From Sorangium aterium (lineage in GTDB: Bacteria > Myxococcota_A > Polyangia > Polyangiales > Polyangiaceae), in assembly GCF_028368935.1 (NCBI RefSeq), contig NZ_JAQNDK010000001.1, positions 930,001-994,000 on the forward strand: 64,000 bases of DNA, given 5' to 3'. Position numbers and translations under genes: made by a program. Positions 1-9,090 of this stretch are shown in pieces; within the stretch, counting starts at the first letter, position 1, and the number at the start of each line of letters is the position of its first letter. Under the pieces are notes generated by a model, which searched no databases, had not been told where the DNA came from, and saw nothing but the letters and a program-made list of their open reading frames with translations.

Positions 1-2
1 CG

Positions 3-497
3 CCCAGCGCCAACAGGGCGCGCCTGGACGCCGACCTGGCGTTCTTCGACGCCATGCTCGAGCATGCCAAGGCGAGCTACTGCGTGGACACGAAGCGCGT
101 CTTCGCGGTCGGGTTCAGCCAAGGTGGCTTCATGACGAACACGCTCGGCTGTGAGCGGTCGTCCGTGTTCCGCGGTCTCGCCCCGGTCGCCGGATGGGGT
201 CCCAATGCATCGCAGCCCACGTGCAGCGACGCCAGCGCCGCGCACGCGCTGATTCAAACGCAAGGCGACACCGACACGACCGTGTCCCCCCAGCTGGGGC
301 AGTCGACCCGCGACTTCTGGCGGGGCCGGAACGGCTGCCAGGCGACCACGATGCGGTCGAGCTTCGGCGACTCGTGCGTCGAGTATCAGGGCTGCAAGGA
401 GGGCCAGCCGCTCGTGTACTGCACGCACCCCGGCGGTCACTCCGTACCGTCCGGCGCGGGCGGGCGAGCCTGGCGCTTCTTCCAGTCGCTCAAGTGA
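3..497 (+). CDS. Secreted esterase (PHB-depolymerase/feruloyl-esterase-like), C-terminal part
   Basis: The reading frame is open from the left edge, so this is the C-terminal 164 residues of an alpha/beta hydrolase of the polyhydroxybutyrate-depolymerase/LpqC/feruloyl-esterase type. The nucleophile elbow GFSQGG is followed by an Asp-bearing QGDTDTTV segment and the catalytic His in HPGGHS. Six cysteines (for example SYC, GCE, NGC, DSC, QGC, YC) suggest an exported, disulfide-bonded enzyme. An internal ATG at 54 is unlikely to be the start, because the preceding residues LDADLAFFDA continue the usual fold. The substrate could be a polyester or feruloylated/acetylated xylan; the nearby xylanase and SGNH relics favour plant polymers, but that is inference. 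Confidence 0.8.
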   Translation, partial: PSANRARLDADLAFFDAMLEHAKASYCVDTKRVFAVGFSQGGFMTNTLGCERSSVFRGLAPVAGWGPNASQPTCSDASAAHALIQTQGDTDTTVSPQLGQSTRDFWRGRNGCQATTMRSSFGDSCVEYQGCKEGQPLVYCTHPGGHSVPSGAGGRAWRFFQSLK

Positions 498-672
498 ACC
501 TCGCACGCCGTGTGGGGTCAACGCGGCCTCCCGCAGGCTGTGGAGCGAACGCGGTCCCCTCGAGGCATGGATTCCTCGACGTTCTGATGGACACGACAGT
601 TCCTGGATGATGGTTGCATTGTAACTACTCTGAATAACTGCTTTGTCACCCGAGCTTGATCAGGAGGCAATG

Positions 673-2346
673 ATGACCCCACCGTCTTTTTCGATGACCG
701 GCTTGCCGCGCAGCAGGAGGGCGCTCGGCGCGGGGCTCTGCGTCACGGCGCTCCTGCTCGCGGGATGCACGGGCTCCCTGGGCGATTCGGACGGCGGCGG
801 CGGCCCCGCGCCGGACGGCAGCGACCCACCCACCGGCGGGGTGGCGCGCGGCATCGACATGCCAGGGGCGCCGCAGTTCCACCGGTTCGTGCGTCTCACG
901 AACTCGCAGTGGGCGCGCAGCGTGCAGGTGGTTCTGAATCTCGCCGATCCTTCGTCGCTGTCCGACGGGTTCGAGAAGCCTGTCTCGGGCATCACGGACT
1001 TCACGAACAACGAGCACCTGCTGAGCGTGAACCAGCGCTCGTGGAGCGACTACCAATCGGCGGCGGAGGCGCTCGCCGAGGAGGTGACGGATTCGGATGC
1101 GGCGCTCGCCAGGGTCTACCCGGATAAGGACGAGACCGGCTTCATCGAAACCGTGGGGCGCCGTGCGTATCGCCGTCCGCTGACGGACGACGAGATCGCC
1201 AGGTACTCCGAGCTTTTCGAGACCGGCGCGGCGATGTCCGGCACGAAGAGCACGTTCGCCAAGGGCGCGCAGCTCGTGATCCGGACGATGCTCCAGTCGC
1301 CGCACTTCCTCTACCGCACGGAGCTCGGCGAAGATCGCAAGCCGCTCGATGGTTACGAGATCGCGGCGAAGCTCTCGCTGTGGCTGCGCGACGCCGCGCC
1401 CAGCGACGAGCTGCTCGACGAGGCGCCCACGCTCACGACGCCGGAAGCGATCGCCGCGGTCGCCAAGACCATGCTGGAGGAGCCCACCGCGGTCAAGGGC
1501 ATGCGGTACTTCCACAGCGAGCTGCTCCACTTCGATCGCTACGCCACGATCAGCAAGCTCGGCGTGCCGAGCTACAACGAATCGTTGAACGCGGAGTACG
1601 AGGAGAGCGCGTACCTGTTCTTCGACAAGATCTTCACCGAGGGTCTCGGAGTCAAGGAGATCCTCACGTCCACCAAGGGCTTCGTGGGGCCGGGGATGGC
1701 GAGCCTCTACGGCCTGGCGCCGAGCGGGAGCCGCATGGTGGAGCAAGACCTCGGTCCCGATCGCGTCGGCTTCTTCTCGCAGCTCCCCTACCTGACGCTG
1801 AACGCCCTGAACGATGAGTCGGACTCGATCCACCGCGGCGTCAGCATCAACCTCGACATGCTGTGCGCGCCGCTCGGCGCGCCGGCCCCCAACATTCCGC
1901 CGGTCCCGCCGCTCGAGCCCGGGCAGACGAACCGTCAACGCATCACGCGGCTCACCTCCGGCTGCGGCGGCACGTGCCACAACCAGCTCATCAACCCCGT
2001 CGGCTTCGCCTTCGAGCACTTCGACGGCATGGGGCAATATCGGGACGAGGAGAACGGAGGTCTGCCGATCGACAGCAGCGGTGTCTACGCGTTCTCCGAA
2101 GGGACCAAGTCGTTCGGGGACGCCGGCGAGCTGATGCACTACATGGCGGAGGGCGAGCAGGCTCACCTCTGCTACGCCAAGAAGCTCGCGAGCTTCGCGC
2201 TCCAGCGCGACGTCGTCCCGTCGGACTTGCCGCTCGTCGAGACGCTCGCCGAGGTGAGCCGCGGCGCCAGCGGCTCGGTGAAAGAGATCATGCTCGAGCT
2301 CGTGAAGAACGACGCATTCCGGACTCACATGGGAGGTACGCTGTGA
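673..2346 (+). CDS. DUF1592/DUF1588/DUF1585 lipoprotein, heme-type CX3CH motif
   Basis: This is a lipoprotein of about 557 residues with a signal peptide ending in LLLAGC. It has the domain order DUF1587 (HRFVRLTNSQW), DUF1595 (RRAYRRPLTDDE), DUF1592 (SPHFLYRTE onward), DUF1588 and DUF1585 seen in planctomycete and myxobacterial secreted proteins. The usual CxxCH of DUF1588 is CGGTCH here, with one extra residue, so heme attachment is uncertain. AGGAGG at 662-667 favours ATG 673 (ATG 670 is also possible; a TTG at 643 is not needed). The next gene starts within its stop codon. The family has no firmly assigned reaction; it occurs paired with DUF1552 proteins. Confidence 0.85.
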   Translation: MTPPSFSMTGLPRSRRALGAGLCVTALLLAGCTGSLGDSDGGGGPAPDGSDPPTGGVARGIDMPGAPQFHRFVRLTNSQWARSVQVVLNLADPSSLSDGFEKPVSGITDFTNNEHLLSVNQRSWSDYQSAAEALAEEVTDSDAALARVYPDKDETGFIETVGRRAYRRPLTDDEIARYSELFETGAAMSGTKSTFAKGAQLVIRTMLQSPHFLYRTELGEDRKPLDGYEIAAKLSLWLRDAAPSDELLDEAPTLTTPEAIAAVAKTMLEEPTAVKGMRYFHSELLHFDRYATISKLGVPSYNESLNAEYEESAYLFFDKIFTEGLGVKEILTSTKGFVGPGMASLYGLAPSGSRMVEQDLGPDRVGFFSQLPYLTLNALNDESDSIHRGVSINLDMLCAPLGAPAPNIPPVPPLEPGQTNRQRITRLTSGCGGTCHNQLINPVGFAFEHFDGMGQYRDEENGGLPIDSSGVYAFSEGTKSFGDAGELMHYMAEGEQAHLCYAKKLASFALQRDVVPSDLPLVETLAEVSRGASGSVKEIMLELVKNDAFRTHMGGTL

Positions 2347-3785
2347 ACCCGAAGATCGCAATGAACCTCGCTCCTCCGAGCACAGCACACCGGCGCGGCA
2401 TGAACCGGCGCGCGTTCCTGCGCGCGGGCGGCGTCGCCATCGCCCTTCCGTTCCTCGAGGGTTTGCCGTCGCGCTCCGCCTGGGCCGCGGACAGCTCGCC
2501 CGTGTTCAGCCTCTATATCGTGGCGGCGTGCGGCGTGGTGGGTAAGAAGTTCTTCCCGGACCAGACTGGCCAGCTCACCACCGACGGGCTCGCCGCGATG
2601 ACGGACAAGGCGACGCACGTGCTCGCGCCTCACGCCCCGAACCTGCTGTTCATCCGCGGCATCAACTTTCCGATGGGGGGCCCCACCAACTGCGGCCACG
2701 CGCAGGGCCTGTGTCAGTCGCTCACCGCGCGCCCGGCGCAGGGTGGTGGCAGCACCGCATCCTCGGGCGGCGTGTCCGCGGACGTGGTCGTCGCCAAGCT
2801 GGTGAACGAAGGCGGCGCCGAGCCGCTCACGCTCTACGCCGGTAACCGCAGGAACGGGTACATCGCCGAGCGCATCTCTTTCAAGGGCGGTGGCGCCGGG
2901 CAGGTGCGTTCTGCGGACGACAACCCGTACACGCTCTACGCCAAGCTCGTCGGCCTAGCGGAAAGCGGCGGCGGCAGCAGCGGCGGCAACGGCGGGCAGG
3001 TCGCCGACGAGCTCATCCGCAGCCGCAAGAGCGCGAACGACTTCGTGCGCGAGGAGCTGAACAGCCTGATGCGCATGTCGGCCCTGAGCTCCGCTGACAA
3101 GAAGCGCCTCCAGCAGCATTTCGAGGCCATCCGCGACGCCGAGGTCACGATGGGCGAGATGGCCAGCACCTGCAGCCAGGCGGGCCTCTCGACGTCGGAG
3201 CTCGATGCGCTCAAGAGCGGCTTCGCGTTCAAGACGAACGGCATGATCGAAGACGTCGCGAAGCTCCACCTCGAGCTCGTGGCGCTGGCGTTCGCCTGCA
3301 ACTTCAACCGCGTGGCGACGCTGCAGCACGGCGACGGCACGGATGGGACGAAGTATGCGGTACCGGCGAACGCGACGCTCGGGTGGCCCTTCCACCACAT
3401 CAGCCATCGTGTGCAATCGGACGCCGCTACGGGCAACAACCCGACGGCCGAGCAAGCACACGCCGAGATCGACGTGCTCCGCATGCAGACGCTGCTCCAC
3501 GGCCTCGATCAGTTCAAGGCGCGCGACCTGTTCGACAAGTCCATCATCATGTGGACGAACCACGTATCGGACGGCCCGTCGCACAGCTTCCGCAACGTGC
3601 CGACGATCATCGCCGGAAGCGGCGGCGGCTACCTGAAGCAGGGAGCGTACATCGACGCCGGAGACGTCACGAACAACCGGCTCTTCAACGGCCTCATCGC
3701 CGCCGCCGTTCGGGACAAGACCGAGTGGACGGAGAACTTCGGCGAGGGCAAGGGCTCCGGGCCCATCGACGGCATGCTCGCCTGA
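2343..3785 (+). CDS. DUF1552 family Tat-exported protein
   Basis: A protein of 480 residues of the DUF1552 family. The N-terminus carries a twin-arginine signal (NRRAFLRAGG, then a hydrophobic stretch ending near SAWA). The proposed GTG start overlaps the upstream TGA by four bases (GTGA) and is preceded by GGGAGG at 2331-2336 with six bases of spacing; ATG 2361 and ATG 2400 are alternatives. It contains a Gly/Ser-rich loop (SGGGSSGGNGG). It is translationally coupled to the DUF1592 lipoprotein, so the two probably act together outside the cytoplasmic membrane. The family role is unproven. Confidence 0.88.
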   Translation: MNPKIAMNLAPPSTAHRRGMNRRAFLRAGGVAIALPFLEGLPSRSAWAADSSPVFSLYIVAACGVVGKKFFPDQTGQLTTDGLAAMTDKATHVLAPHAPNLLFIRGINFPMGGPTNCGHAQGLCQSLTARPAQGGGSTASSGGVSADVVVAKLVNEGGAEPLTLYAGNRRNGYIAERISFKGGGAGQVRSADDNPYTLYAKLVGLAESGGGSSGGNGGQVADELIRSRKSANDFVREELNSLMRMSALSSADKKRLQQHFEAIRDAEVTMGEMASTCSQAGLSTSELDALKSGFAFKTNGMIEDVAKLHLELVALAFACNFNRVATLQHGDGTDGTKYAVPANATLGWPFHHISHRVQSDAATGNNPTAEQAHAEIDVLRMQTLLHGLDQFKARDLFDKSIIMWTNHVSDGPSHSFRNVPTIIAGSGGGYLKQGAYIDAGDVTNNRLFNGLIAAAVRDKTEWTENFGEGKGSGPIDGMLA

Positions 3786-3834
3786 GCGGCATCGCCGGGC
3801 GGTGAGCGTCGCTGGACTCGATACCAGAATCGCC

Positions 3835-3844
3835 AACGCTCACA
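3835..3844. promoter_or_regulatory. Half-site AACGCTCACA upstream of hydrolase
   Basis: Ten bases are identical to the right half of the LacI-type site at 11501, about 75 bases before the ATG at 3919. The left half is not conserved, so this is only a weak operator candidate. Confidence 0.2.
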
Positions 3845-3918
3845 TCGACTGCGAAAGACCCCAGTGAGCGGACGAAGAGCAAGTCGCGCGCGTACCCTTC
3901 GCGCGAGAGGAGACCTCC

Positions 3919-5109
3919 ATGCAAGCATTGGCGCACGTAACGGCAGCAGCCGTCGCCCTCCTCCTGTTCGGCTGCGGTGCTGACGACTCGCTGCCCTCGG
4001 AGGCCGCTGGCACTCCGGCGGGCTCGAGCGGAGCCGCGGGCTCTGCCGGCTCTGCGACCACAGGCGCTGCGCCCGCGGGCAGCGGCGGCGGCGATGTGAG
4101 CGCGACCGGTGGCACGGCGGGTGGGGGCGCCTCCGACGGAGCGGCGGGTGGCTCCAGCGGAGCGGCGGGCCATGGCGGCGCAGGCGCCGGTGGCGCTGGC
4201 GCCGGTGGCGCTGGCGCTAGCGCAGGCGCCGGTGGCACGGGCGCAGGCGCCGGTGGCGCAGGCGCGGGCGGCGCGGCGACGTGTGACCCCGCGGACGAGA
4301 CCGCCGATCCGACGCCGGTCAACGTGAGGGGCATGGGAGCCGCGTTTACCGGCTCCCACGAGGTCGTGGTCGAAAAGGACCCCGGATTGTCTGGTCGCAC
4401 GATCTTCAGGCCGAAGGACCTGGGCGGAGCCAACAAGTACCCGATCGTTGCCTGGGGGCAGGGCGGCTGTTCCTTGAACGGCACCACCAACCCAGATTTT
4501 CTGGGCGAGCTCGCGTCGCACGGGTACCTGGTGATCTCCGACGGTGAACCGAACGGCTCCGACTCGAGGCCCATGGTCGACGACTACAAGGCCATGGGAA
4601 AGCCCCTGATCGAATCCCTGGATTGGGCGATCGAGGAGAACGGGCGAGCGTGCAGCCAGTACTACCAGAGCCTGGCTGCCGACAAGGTCGCGGTCATGGG
4701 TTGGTCCTGCGGCGGACTGATGGCGGAGGGTGCTGCCGGCGACCCGCGCGTGACGACCGCAGTGATCTGGAGCAGCGGGATGATCAACCCCGATCAGAAG
4801 ATCCTCGACGCGCTCCACGCGCCGATCGCGTTCATCCTCGGCGGCCCCGATGACGTCGCTTACCCGAACGGGACCCGGGACTACCGGAACACCAGCCGCG
4901 TGCCCGCCGTCCTTGCGAGCACCAACGTGGGCCACGGCGGCACGTACGGCCAAGACAACGGCGGAGTCTTCGGCAAGGTCGGCGTCGCCTGGCTAGGCTG
5001 GCAGCTGAAGGGTGACATGGGGGCGACCGGCAAGGGCATGTTCGTCGGCGCGAGCTGCGGGCTGTGCACCGACCGGGCATGGACCATCGAGTCGAAGAAC
5101 GTGAACTGA
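3919..5109 (+). CDS. Lipoprotein alpha/beta hydrolase with Gly/Ala-rich linker
   Basis: A protein of 396 residues. A lipoprotein signal (VALLLFGC) is followed by about 100 residues of low-complexity Gly/Ala/Ser with AGAGGAG-like repeats. Then comes a dienelactone-hydrolase/chlorophyllase-like catalytic domain from about residue 125. The nucleophile is Ser in GWSCGG; candidate acid and base residues lie in GGPDDVAY and VGHGGTYG. A purine-rich ribosome site (GAGAGGAG) stands before the ATG. The linker probably spaces the enzyme from the outer membrane, as in other myxobacterial lipoproteins. The natural substrate is unknown; esters of plant polysaccharides or aromatics are plausible given the neighbourhood. 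Confidence 0.8.
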   Translation: MQALAHVTAAAVALLLFGCGADDSLPSEAAGTPAGSSGAAGSAGSATTGAAPAGSGGGDVSATGGTAGGGASDGAAGGSSGAAGHGGAGAGGAGAGGAGASAGAGGTGAGAGGAGAGGAATCDPADETADPTPVNVRGMGAAFTGSHEVVVEKDPGLSGRTIFRPKDLGGANKYPIVAWGQGGCSLNGTTNPDFLGELASHGYLVISDGEPNGSDSRPMVDDYKAMGKPLIESLDWAIEENGRACSQYYQSLAADKVAVMGWSCGGLMAEGAAGDPRVTTAVIWSSGMINPDQKILDALHAPIAFILGGPDDVAYPNGTRDYRNTSRVPAVLASTNVGHGGTYGQDNGGVFGKVGVAWLGWQLKGDMGATGKGMFVGASCGLCTDRAWTIESKNVN

Positions 5110-5147
5110 GTCTACGGCGCACGACCGGCGCTCCCGGCGAGCGCGAG

Positions 5148-5165
5148 CCGCAGGAGCTCCTGCGG
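5148..5165. terminator. Perfect 18-base palindrome after the hydrolase gene
   Basis: CCGCAGGAGCTCCTGCGG is a perfect palindrome that can fold into a 7-bp stem with an AGCT loop, 38 bases after the stop codon at 5109. No U-tract follows, so termination is inferred from position and stem only. Confidence 0.4.
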
Positions 5166-5247
5166 AATCCGAGGCGGACCTGGAAGGTGCGCCACCGCCC
5201 CCGTGCCAGACGCCGATGGCGTGCAGCCTCGCCTGGCCCCAAAAAAA

Positions 5248-5261
5248 AGTGAGCACTCACA
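5248..5261. promoter_or_regulatory. LacI-family-like operator, imperfect
   Basis: AGTGAGCACTCACA has the GTGAG/CTCAC arms of a LacI/GalR-family operator but a central CA instead of CG. It lies just after an A8 run, in the 382-base gap between the hydrolase and the PAS-STAS gene. The rest of that gap shows no gene that can be supported. Confidence 0.35.
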
Positions 5262-5491
5262 CAGTTGGTCTCCGGTCCCATCGACTGCGCGCGCCTTGAC
5301 GCGATCCGGCGGCTCGACGATAGGCCCAGCGAGGTGGTGCAGCGCTCGTCACTGGCCATCGCCACCGCGGGGGACGGCAGGTGCGCGTCGCGGTGGGCCT
5401 TGTCGACTTTCTGGCGAGATCGACGTGCGGAACCGTTACACTACGGCACGACGGGCGGCGCGCTTGCGGATCAGCGCGGGGAGGAGCGAGC

Positions 5492-6961
5492 ATGGGTCGG
5501 GACAGGGGCGAGCGGACATCCGGACCGTTCGGACACGCGGACGCGAACGGGGCGTCCGGAGGGGACCACGACTCGGAAGCAGGGAGCCCGGTGGGCGGGC
5601 CCTGCCAGCTTGGCGGGATCCCCGCGCCGGGCGGGGTGACCGCGCGCGGCGATGACGAGATTGACTACAAGGCCGAGTGCGCGGCGCTGCGCGCGCGCGT
5701 CGAGGAGCTCGAGAATGAGCTGGCCAGTCGGCGCGGCGAGCTCGGGCGCGAGAGAGGGTTGGTCAGCGCGGCGGCGGCGTACCTCGACGCGCCGTTCCCG
5801 CTGGGCGCCACGCAGGTGCCGGCGCTGATCCACTGGCGCGTGGATGGCACCGTGACGCGCTGGAACGACGCCGCCAGGTGCCTCTTCGGCTGGAGCGAGG
5901 GCGAGGCCGTCGGCCGCCGGCTCTCCGAGCTCGTGGCCGCAGATCCGGTGTCGCCCGAGGAGGTGCAGGCGTTCAACCACGATCCCGGCGAGAGCCTCTT
6001 CGCGACGACGACGAGCGTGGGCAGGACGAGAGAGGGAGACGCGATCACCTGCCGGTGGACCTACGCCGTGCTGCGCGATGAGCGAGGCGACGTCCGGGAG
6101 ATCGCGGCCATCGTGGATGAAGGCGACGATCCGCGGCAGAGAGAGCGCCTGATGCACGAGCGCTATCGGATGCTCCTGCAGCTCGTGGACAACTCGCCGA
6201 ACGTCATGTTCATCAAGGACGCGGAGGGGCGCTACGTGTTCCTCAACCGCCATTATGCGCGGGCCATCGGGCGGCACGTCATCGAGTTCCTCGGCAGGGA
6301 CGAGCATGAGTTCGGCGCCACGCCGCCCGGCGTGGCCGACCGGATCGTGGAGAAGGAACGGGAGGTGTTCGCGAGCGGCCAGGCCATGCGGTACCAGGAG
6401 GTCCTGGACTACGGCAGCCAGAATTTCTATTTCTTCACGGTCAAGTTCCCGGTTCGCAACGAGCGCGGCGAGCTGATAGGCGTCGGCGGCGTCGTGAGAG
6501 AGGACACCGACCTGAGGCGCGCGGAGGCGGAGCGGGCCGCGCTGCAGGAGCAGATCATCGCCGCGCAGCAGGAGGCGCTCAGGGAGCTGTCGACACCGCT
6601 CATCCCGCTCGCCGACGGCGTCCTGGTCATGCCGCTCGTCGGGACGGTGGACAGCGCGCGCGCGGGGCAGATCATGGAGACGCTGCTCACCGGGATCAGC
6701 GGCCAGCGCGCCCACACCGCGATCCTGGACATCACCGGCGTGCGCGCTGTCGACACGCTCGTCGCCGATGCGCTGACGCGGACCGCGCGCGCCGCCCAGA
6801 TGCTCGGCGCGCGCGTGGTGCTCACCGGCATCCGCCCCGAGGTGGCGCGCGCCCTGATCGATCTCGGCGCCGACCTCACCGGCATCGTCACGATGGGCAC
6901 CTTGCAGAGCGGCATCGCCTATGCGCTCCGGCCCACGGAGCGCCCGCGCGCTGCCCGGTGA
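5492..6961 (+). CDS. PAS-PAS-STAS sensor protein (RsbR type)
   Basis: A cytoplasmic protein of 489 residues: an acidic, low-complexity N-terminus, a short coiled coil (about 55-75), PAS domain 1 (about 95-205), PAS domain 2 (about 225-345), a coiled linker, and a C-terminal STAS domain (about 370-480). The STAS part carries LDITGVRAVDT, with Thr415 at the place phosphorylated by RsbT-type kinases in stressosome proteins. The ATG at 5492 is preceded by GGGGAGGAG with six bases of spacing; the frame is open upstream to 5381 but without a ribosome site. No RsbS or RsbT partner is adjacent, so it is an orphan. A second, single-gene relative lies at 41252. Confidence 0.85.
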   Translation: MGRDRGERTSGPFGHADANGASGGDHDSEAGSPVGGPCQLGGIPAPGGVTARGDDEIDYKAECAALRARVEELENELASRRGELGRERGLVSAAAAYLDAPFPLGATQVPALIHWRVDGTVTRWNDAARCLFGWSEGEAVGRRLSELVAADPVSPEEVQAFNHDPGESLFATTTSVGRTREGDAITCRWTYAVLRDERGDVREIAAIVDEGDDPRQRERLMHERYRMLLQLVDNSPNVMFIKDAEGRYVFLNRHYARAIGRHVIEFLGRDEHEFGATPPGVADRIVEKEREVFASGQAMRYQEVLDYGSQNFYFFTVKFPVRNERGELIGVGGVVREDTDLRRAEAERAALQEQIIAAQQEALRELSTPLIPLADGVLVMPLVGTVDSARAGQIMETLLTGISGQRAHTAILDITGVRAVDTLVADALTRTARAAQMLGARVVLTGIRPEVARALIDLGADLTGIVTMGTLQSGIAYALRPTERPRAAR

Positions 6962-7116
6962 AGCGCGCCGCCCGCGCGCTGCCCGGTGAAGCGCGCCCTG
7001 GGTGCATGGCAAAGAGACCGAGGCCCTTCCCCTGCGCGCCGACTGGAGCGCGCGATCCGGGGACGAGCTCGCCCATGAGAGGCCGCGCGCGGGTCCATTT
7101 TCGTTGGCACCCACAA

Positions 7117-7130
7117 TGTGAGCGCTCACA
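7117..7130. promoter_or_regulatory. Perfect LacI-type operator palindrome
   Basis: TGTGAGCGCTCACA is a perfect 14-base palindrome with the central CG typical of LacI/GalR-family operators. It lies 155 bases after the PAS-STAS gene and about 260 bases before the SGNH-hydrolase relic on the + strand. Apart from this site, 6962-7379 shows no supportable gene. Confidence 0.6.
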
Positions 7131-7379
7131 GTCCGTCTCGGGGTCTCCTTTCGCTTTCCCCTGACCAGGCCGTCATGCGCTGGCTCTTCGGCCCTGGGAT
7201 CGGGCTCGCTCTCTGCGCCGATTCCATTCGCCTGATCGTCGCAGACGCGAGCGACGGCGAGGTCGCAGGGGCGCCGCTCGCGCCGTAGCGCGCTGGGCGC
7301 GAGGTCTCGTGTCTCTTCGGGGGCTCTCGATCGATCACTTCGATGGCGCCAGCGGAGCTCGCATCCCCGCGGCCCTCCA

Positions 7380-7525
7380 CTTCGGTGTGCGTGGTACGGA
7401 GGCTGGTGGACATGCACACCGGGTTTCCGACAGCGGAGCTCCCGGACAGGATACACCCGAACGAGCCCGGCTACGTGCGCATGGCGAACGTCTGGTACGG
7501 GGCGATCGGCGACCTGCTGCGGTGA
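7380..7525 (+). pseudogene. Relic of SGNH/GDSL esterase, C-terminal end only
   Basis: The last ~45 codons before the TGA at 7523 read as the C-terminal block of an SGNH/GDSL hydrolase: a DMHTGF segment, then DRIHPNEPGY with the catalytic Asp-x-x-His pair, then MANVWYGAI and a short helix. The Ser, Gly and Asn blocks are missing upstream, so only a remnant remains. The family includes acetylxylan and rhamnogalacturonan esterases. With the LacI-type site upstream, this suggests a lost polysaccharide-utilisation gene. Confidence 0.6.
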
Positions 7526-7610
7526 GGCGACGTCGCGGTCGCGCCTTCCCGGTGCGACCATCCTGCTCGCGCCGCGTCGCGTGACGGCGCCAGCCTGTAC
7601 CTCGAGGACC

Positions 7611-7700
7611 GCCGGCCGGCGTCGTTGAAAACGCGCCGGCCAGCGTCGTTGAGCTCGCGCCGGCCAGCGTCGTGGCACTTGCGCCGGCCGGCGCTCTGTC
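7611..7700. repeat. 24-base tandem repeat, about 3.8 copies
   Basis: Units begin with GCCGGC at 7611, 7635, 7659 and 7683, an exact 24-base period. The core GCCGGCCAGCGTCGT is nearly conserved in the first three units and diverges in the last. It sits just downstream of the DUF1552 stop codon at 7711 (minus strand) and after the SGNH relic; the GC-rich units could fold and act in termination. Confidence 0.7.
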
Positions 7701-7710
7701 CTTGCGACGG

Positions 7711-9090
7711 CTACGTCAGGTTCGTGAGCGGCCCGGTGCAGAATTTCGGGTCGCCGAACGTGTTCCGGTTGTCGCCGAACAGGTTCAAGATCGAGACGAG
7801 CAGGTTGTTGTGCGAGAGGTTGGGGTACCGGACCCAGCGTCCAGTGCGCAGACCTCCGCCGCCGCCGGCCAGCAAGAACGGCATGTTCGACTTGTTGTGG
7901 CTCGGCGGATCCGAGAGCTCGGACCCGAAGAAGACGACGCTCTCGTCGAGCAGCGAGTGTCCACCCATGTCGATCTTCGCCATCTCCTGCAGGAGATAGA
8001 GATGCTGCTTCGAATACCAGTTGCAGATGAGCTCGCACTCGGCCGCCCTGAAGCCACCGTCGTGCTGGTAGAAATGGTGGTGCTCGCTCAGGTTGAGCCA
8101 GGGGAAGGTGTGCTTCGCCTCGGTGTCGCTCCACTGCAGCGTGCCGACCGCGGTGATGTCGCAGGCGAGCGACATCACCAGCATGTCCATCATCAGCTTG
8201 CCGACCTTCGGGATCGCCGCGTCGGTCGAGGTGTCCTTGACCTTGCCGTCGTTGTCCGCGCTGAGCCCCGTGCGCGGGTTGTAGTCGGACGTGTCGACCT
8301 TCGTCGGCGCCTTGCACGCGCTCGTCTCGACCGGCGCTGCGGTGTCGAGGCTCTTCTCGATCTCGCGGATCTTCGTCAGGTGCTGGTCGATCTTCTGCGC
8401 GTCGGCGGCGCCGAGCCGCGAGGACAGGGCGGAGTAGCGCCCGTCGAGGAAGTCGAGGATCGACTTCTTTCGCGCGAGTCGGCGGGCGGCGTCGTTGCCG
8501 GCGCTGGGATCCAGCGTGCCGAAGAGGTCGGTGAAGATCTCCGTCGGATCGAGGCGCGGCGCGATCGGCCTGAACGGCGCGGTGCTCTCGAAATTCGCGG
8601 CGTTCATGGGTGACAGCAGGCCGTGGGACTTTCCCGTCGCCCAGCGCACCGCGATCTCGATGCTCGCCTTCGCCTTTTGACCGGCGGAGATCCGGGAGGC
8701 GATCACCTGATCGATGGACGGTCCGCCCCCGTAGCCGCCGTTCGGTGCCTGGGTCGTGCCCGAGAGCCAGGCGATGATCCCGGCCTGGTGCTGCTCACCG
8801 ACCGCGCTCTTCATGTCGAGGCCGTCGACGACGAGCAGCTTGTCCTGCACCGGCGCGAGCGGCGACAGGATGGGCCCCAAGGTGAAGCTCGTCTCGGTGC
8901 CGGTCGGCCGCCAGCGGTTCATCACCGTCCCGCCCGGCGTGTAGACGGAGAGGAAACGCTTGGCGGGGGCGGGTGCCGCGCTCGCCGTGCGTTCGGTGCC
9001 CATGATCTCCAGCCAGGGGAGCGCGATGGCGATGGCGCCAGCGCCGCGCAGCACGGCACGTCGGCTCAAACGAAAGTTCGACATAACCAT
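7711..9090 (-). CDS. DUF1552 family Tat-exported protein (second copy)
   Basis: A protein of 459 residues, the second DUF1552 protein in the window. The N-terminus has a twin-arginine signal (SRRAVLRGAGA, a hydrophobic core and a cleavage site near TASAAPA). Motifs shared by the family include GGTVMNRW, FGSELSDPPSH, ADCEL-like segments and a final LLVSILNLFG. Its ATG shares one base with the upstream stop (TGATG), and AGGAGGAG lies immediately before it, so the pair is translationally coupled. The role is unproven; the constant pairing suggests a joint extracytoplasmic function. Confidence 0.88.
   Translation of the reverse strand: MVMSNFRLSRRAVLRGAGAIAIALPWLEIMGTERTASAAPAPAKRFLSVYTPGGTVMNRWRPTGTETSFTLGPILSPLAPVQDKLLVVDGLDMKSAVGEQHQAGIIAWLSGTTQAPNGGYGGGPSIDQVIASRISAGQKAKASIEIAVRWATGKSHGLLSPMNAANFESTAPFRPIAPRLDPTEIFTDLFGTLDPSAGNDAARRLARKKSILDFLDGRYSALSSRLGAADAQKIDQHLTKIREIEKSLDTAAPVETSACKAPTKVDTSDYNPRTGLSADNDGKVKDTSTDAAIPKVGKLMMDMLVMSLACDITAVGTLQWSDTEAKHTFPWLNLSEHHHFYQHDGGFRAAECELICNWYSKQHLYLLQEMAKIDMGGHSLLDESVVFFGSELSDPPSHNKSNMPFLLAGGGGGLRTGRWVRYPNLSHNNLLVSILNLFGDNRNTFGDPKFCTGPLTNLT

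Noticed and set aside
646-2388. 580-residue antisense frame over the DUF1592 gene
   Set aside because: No ribosome site, no domain, and atypical composition. Shadow of the sense gene.
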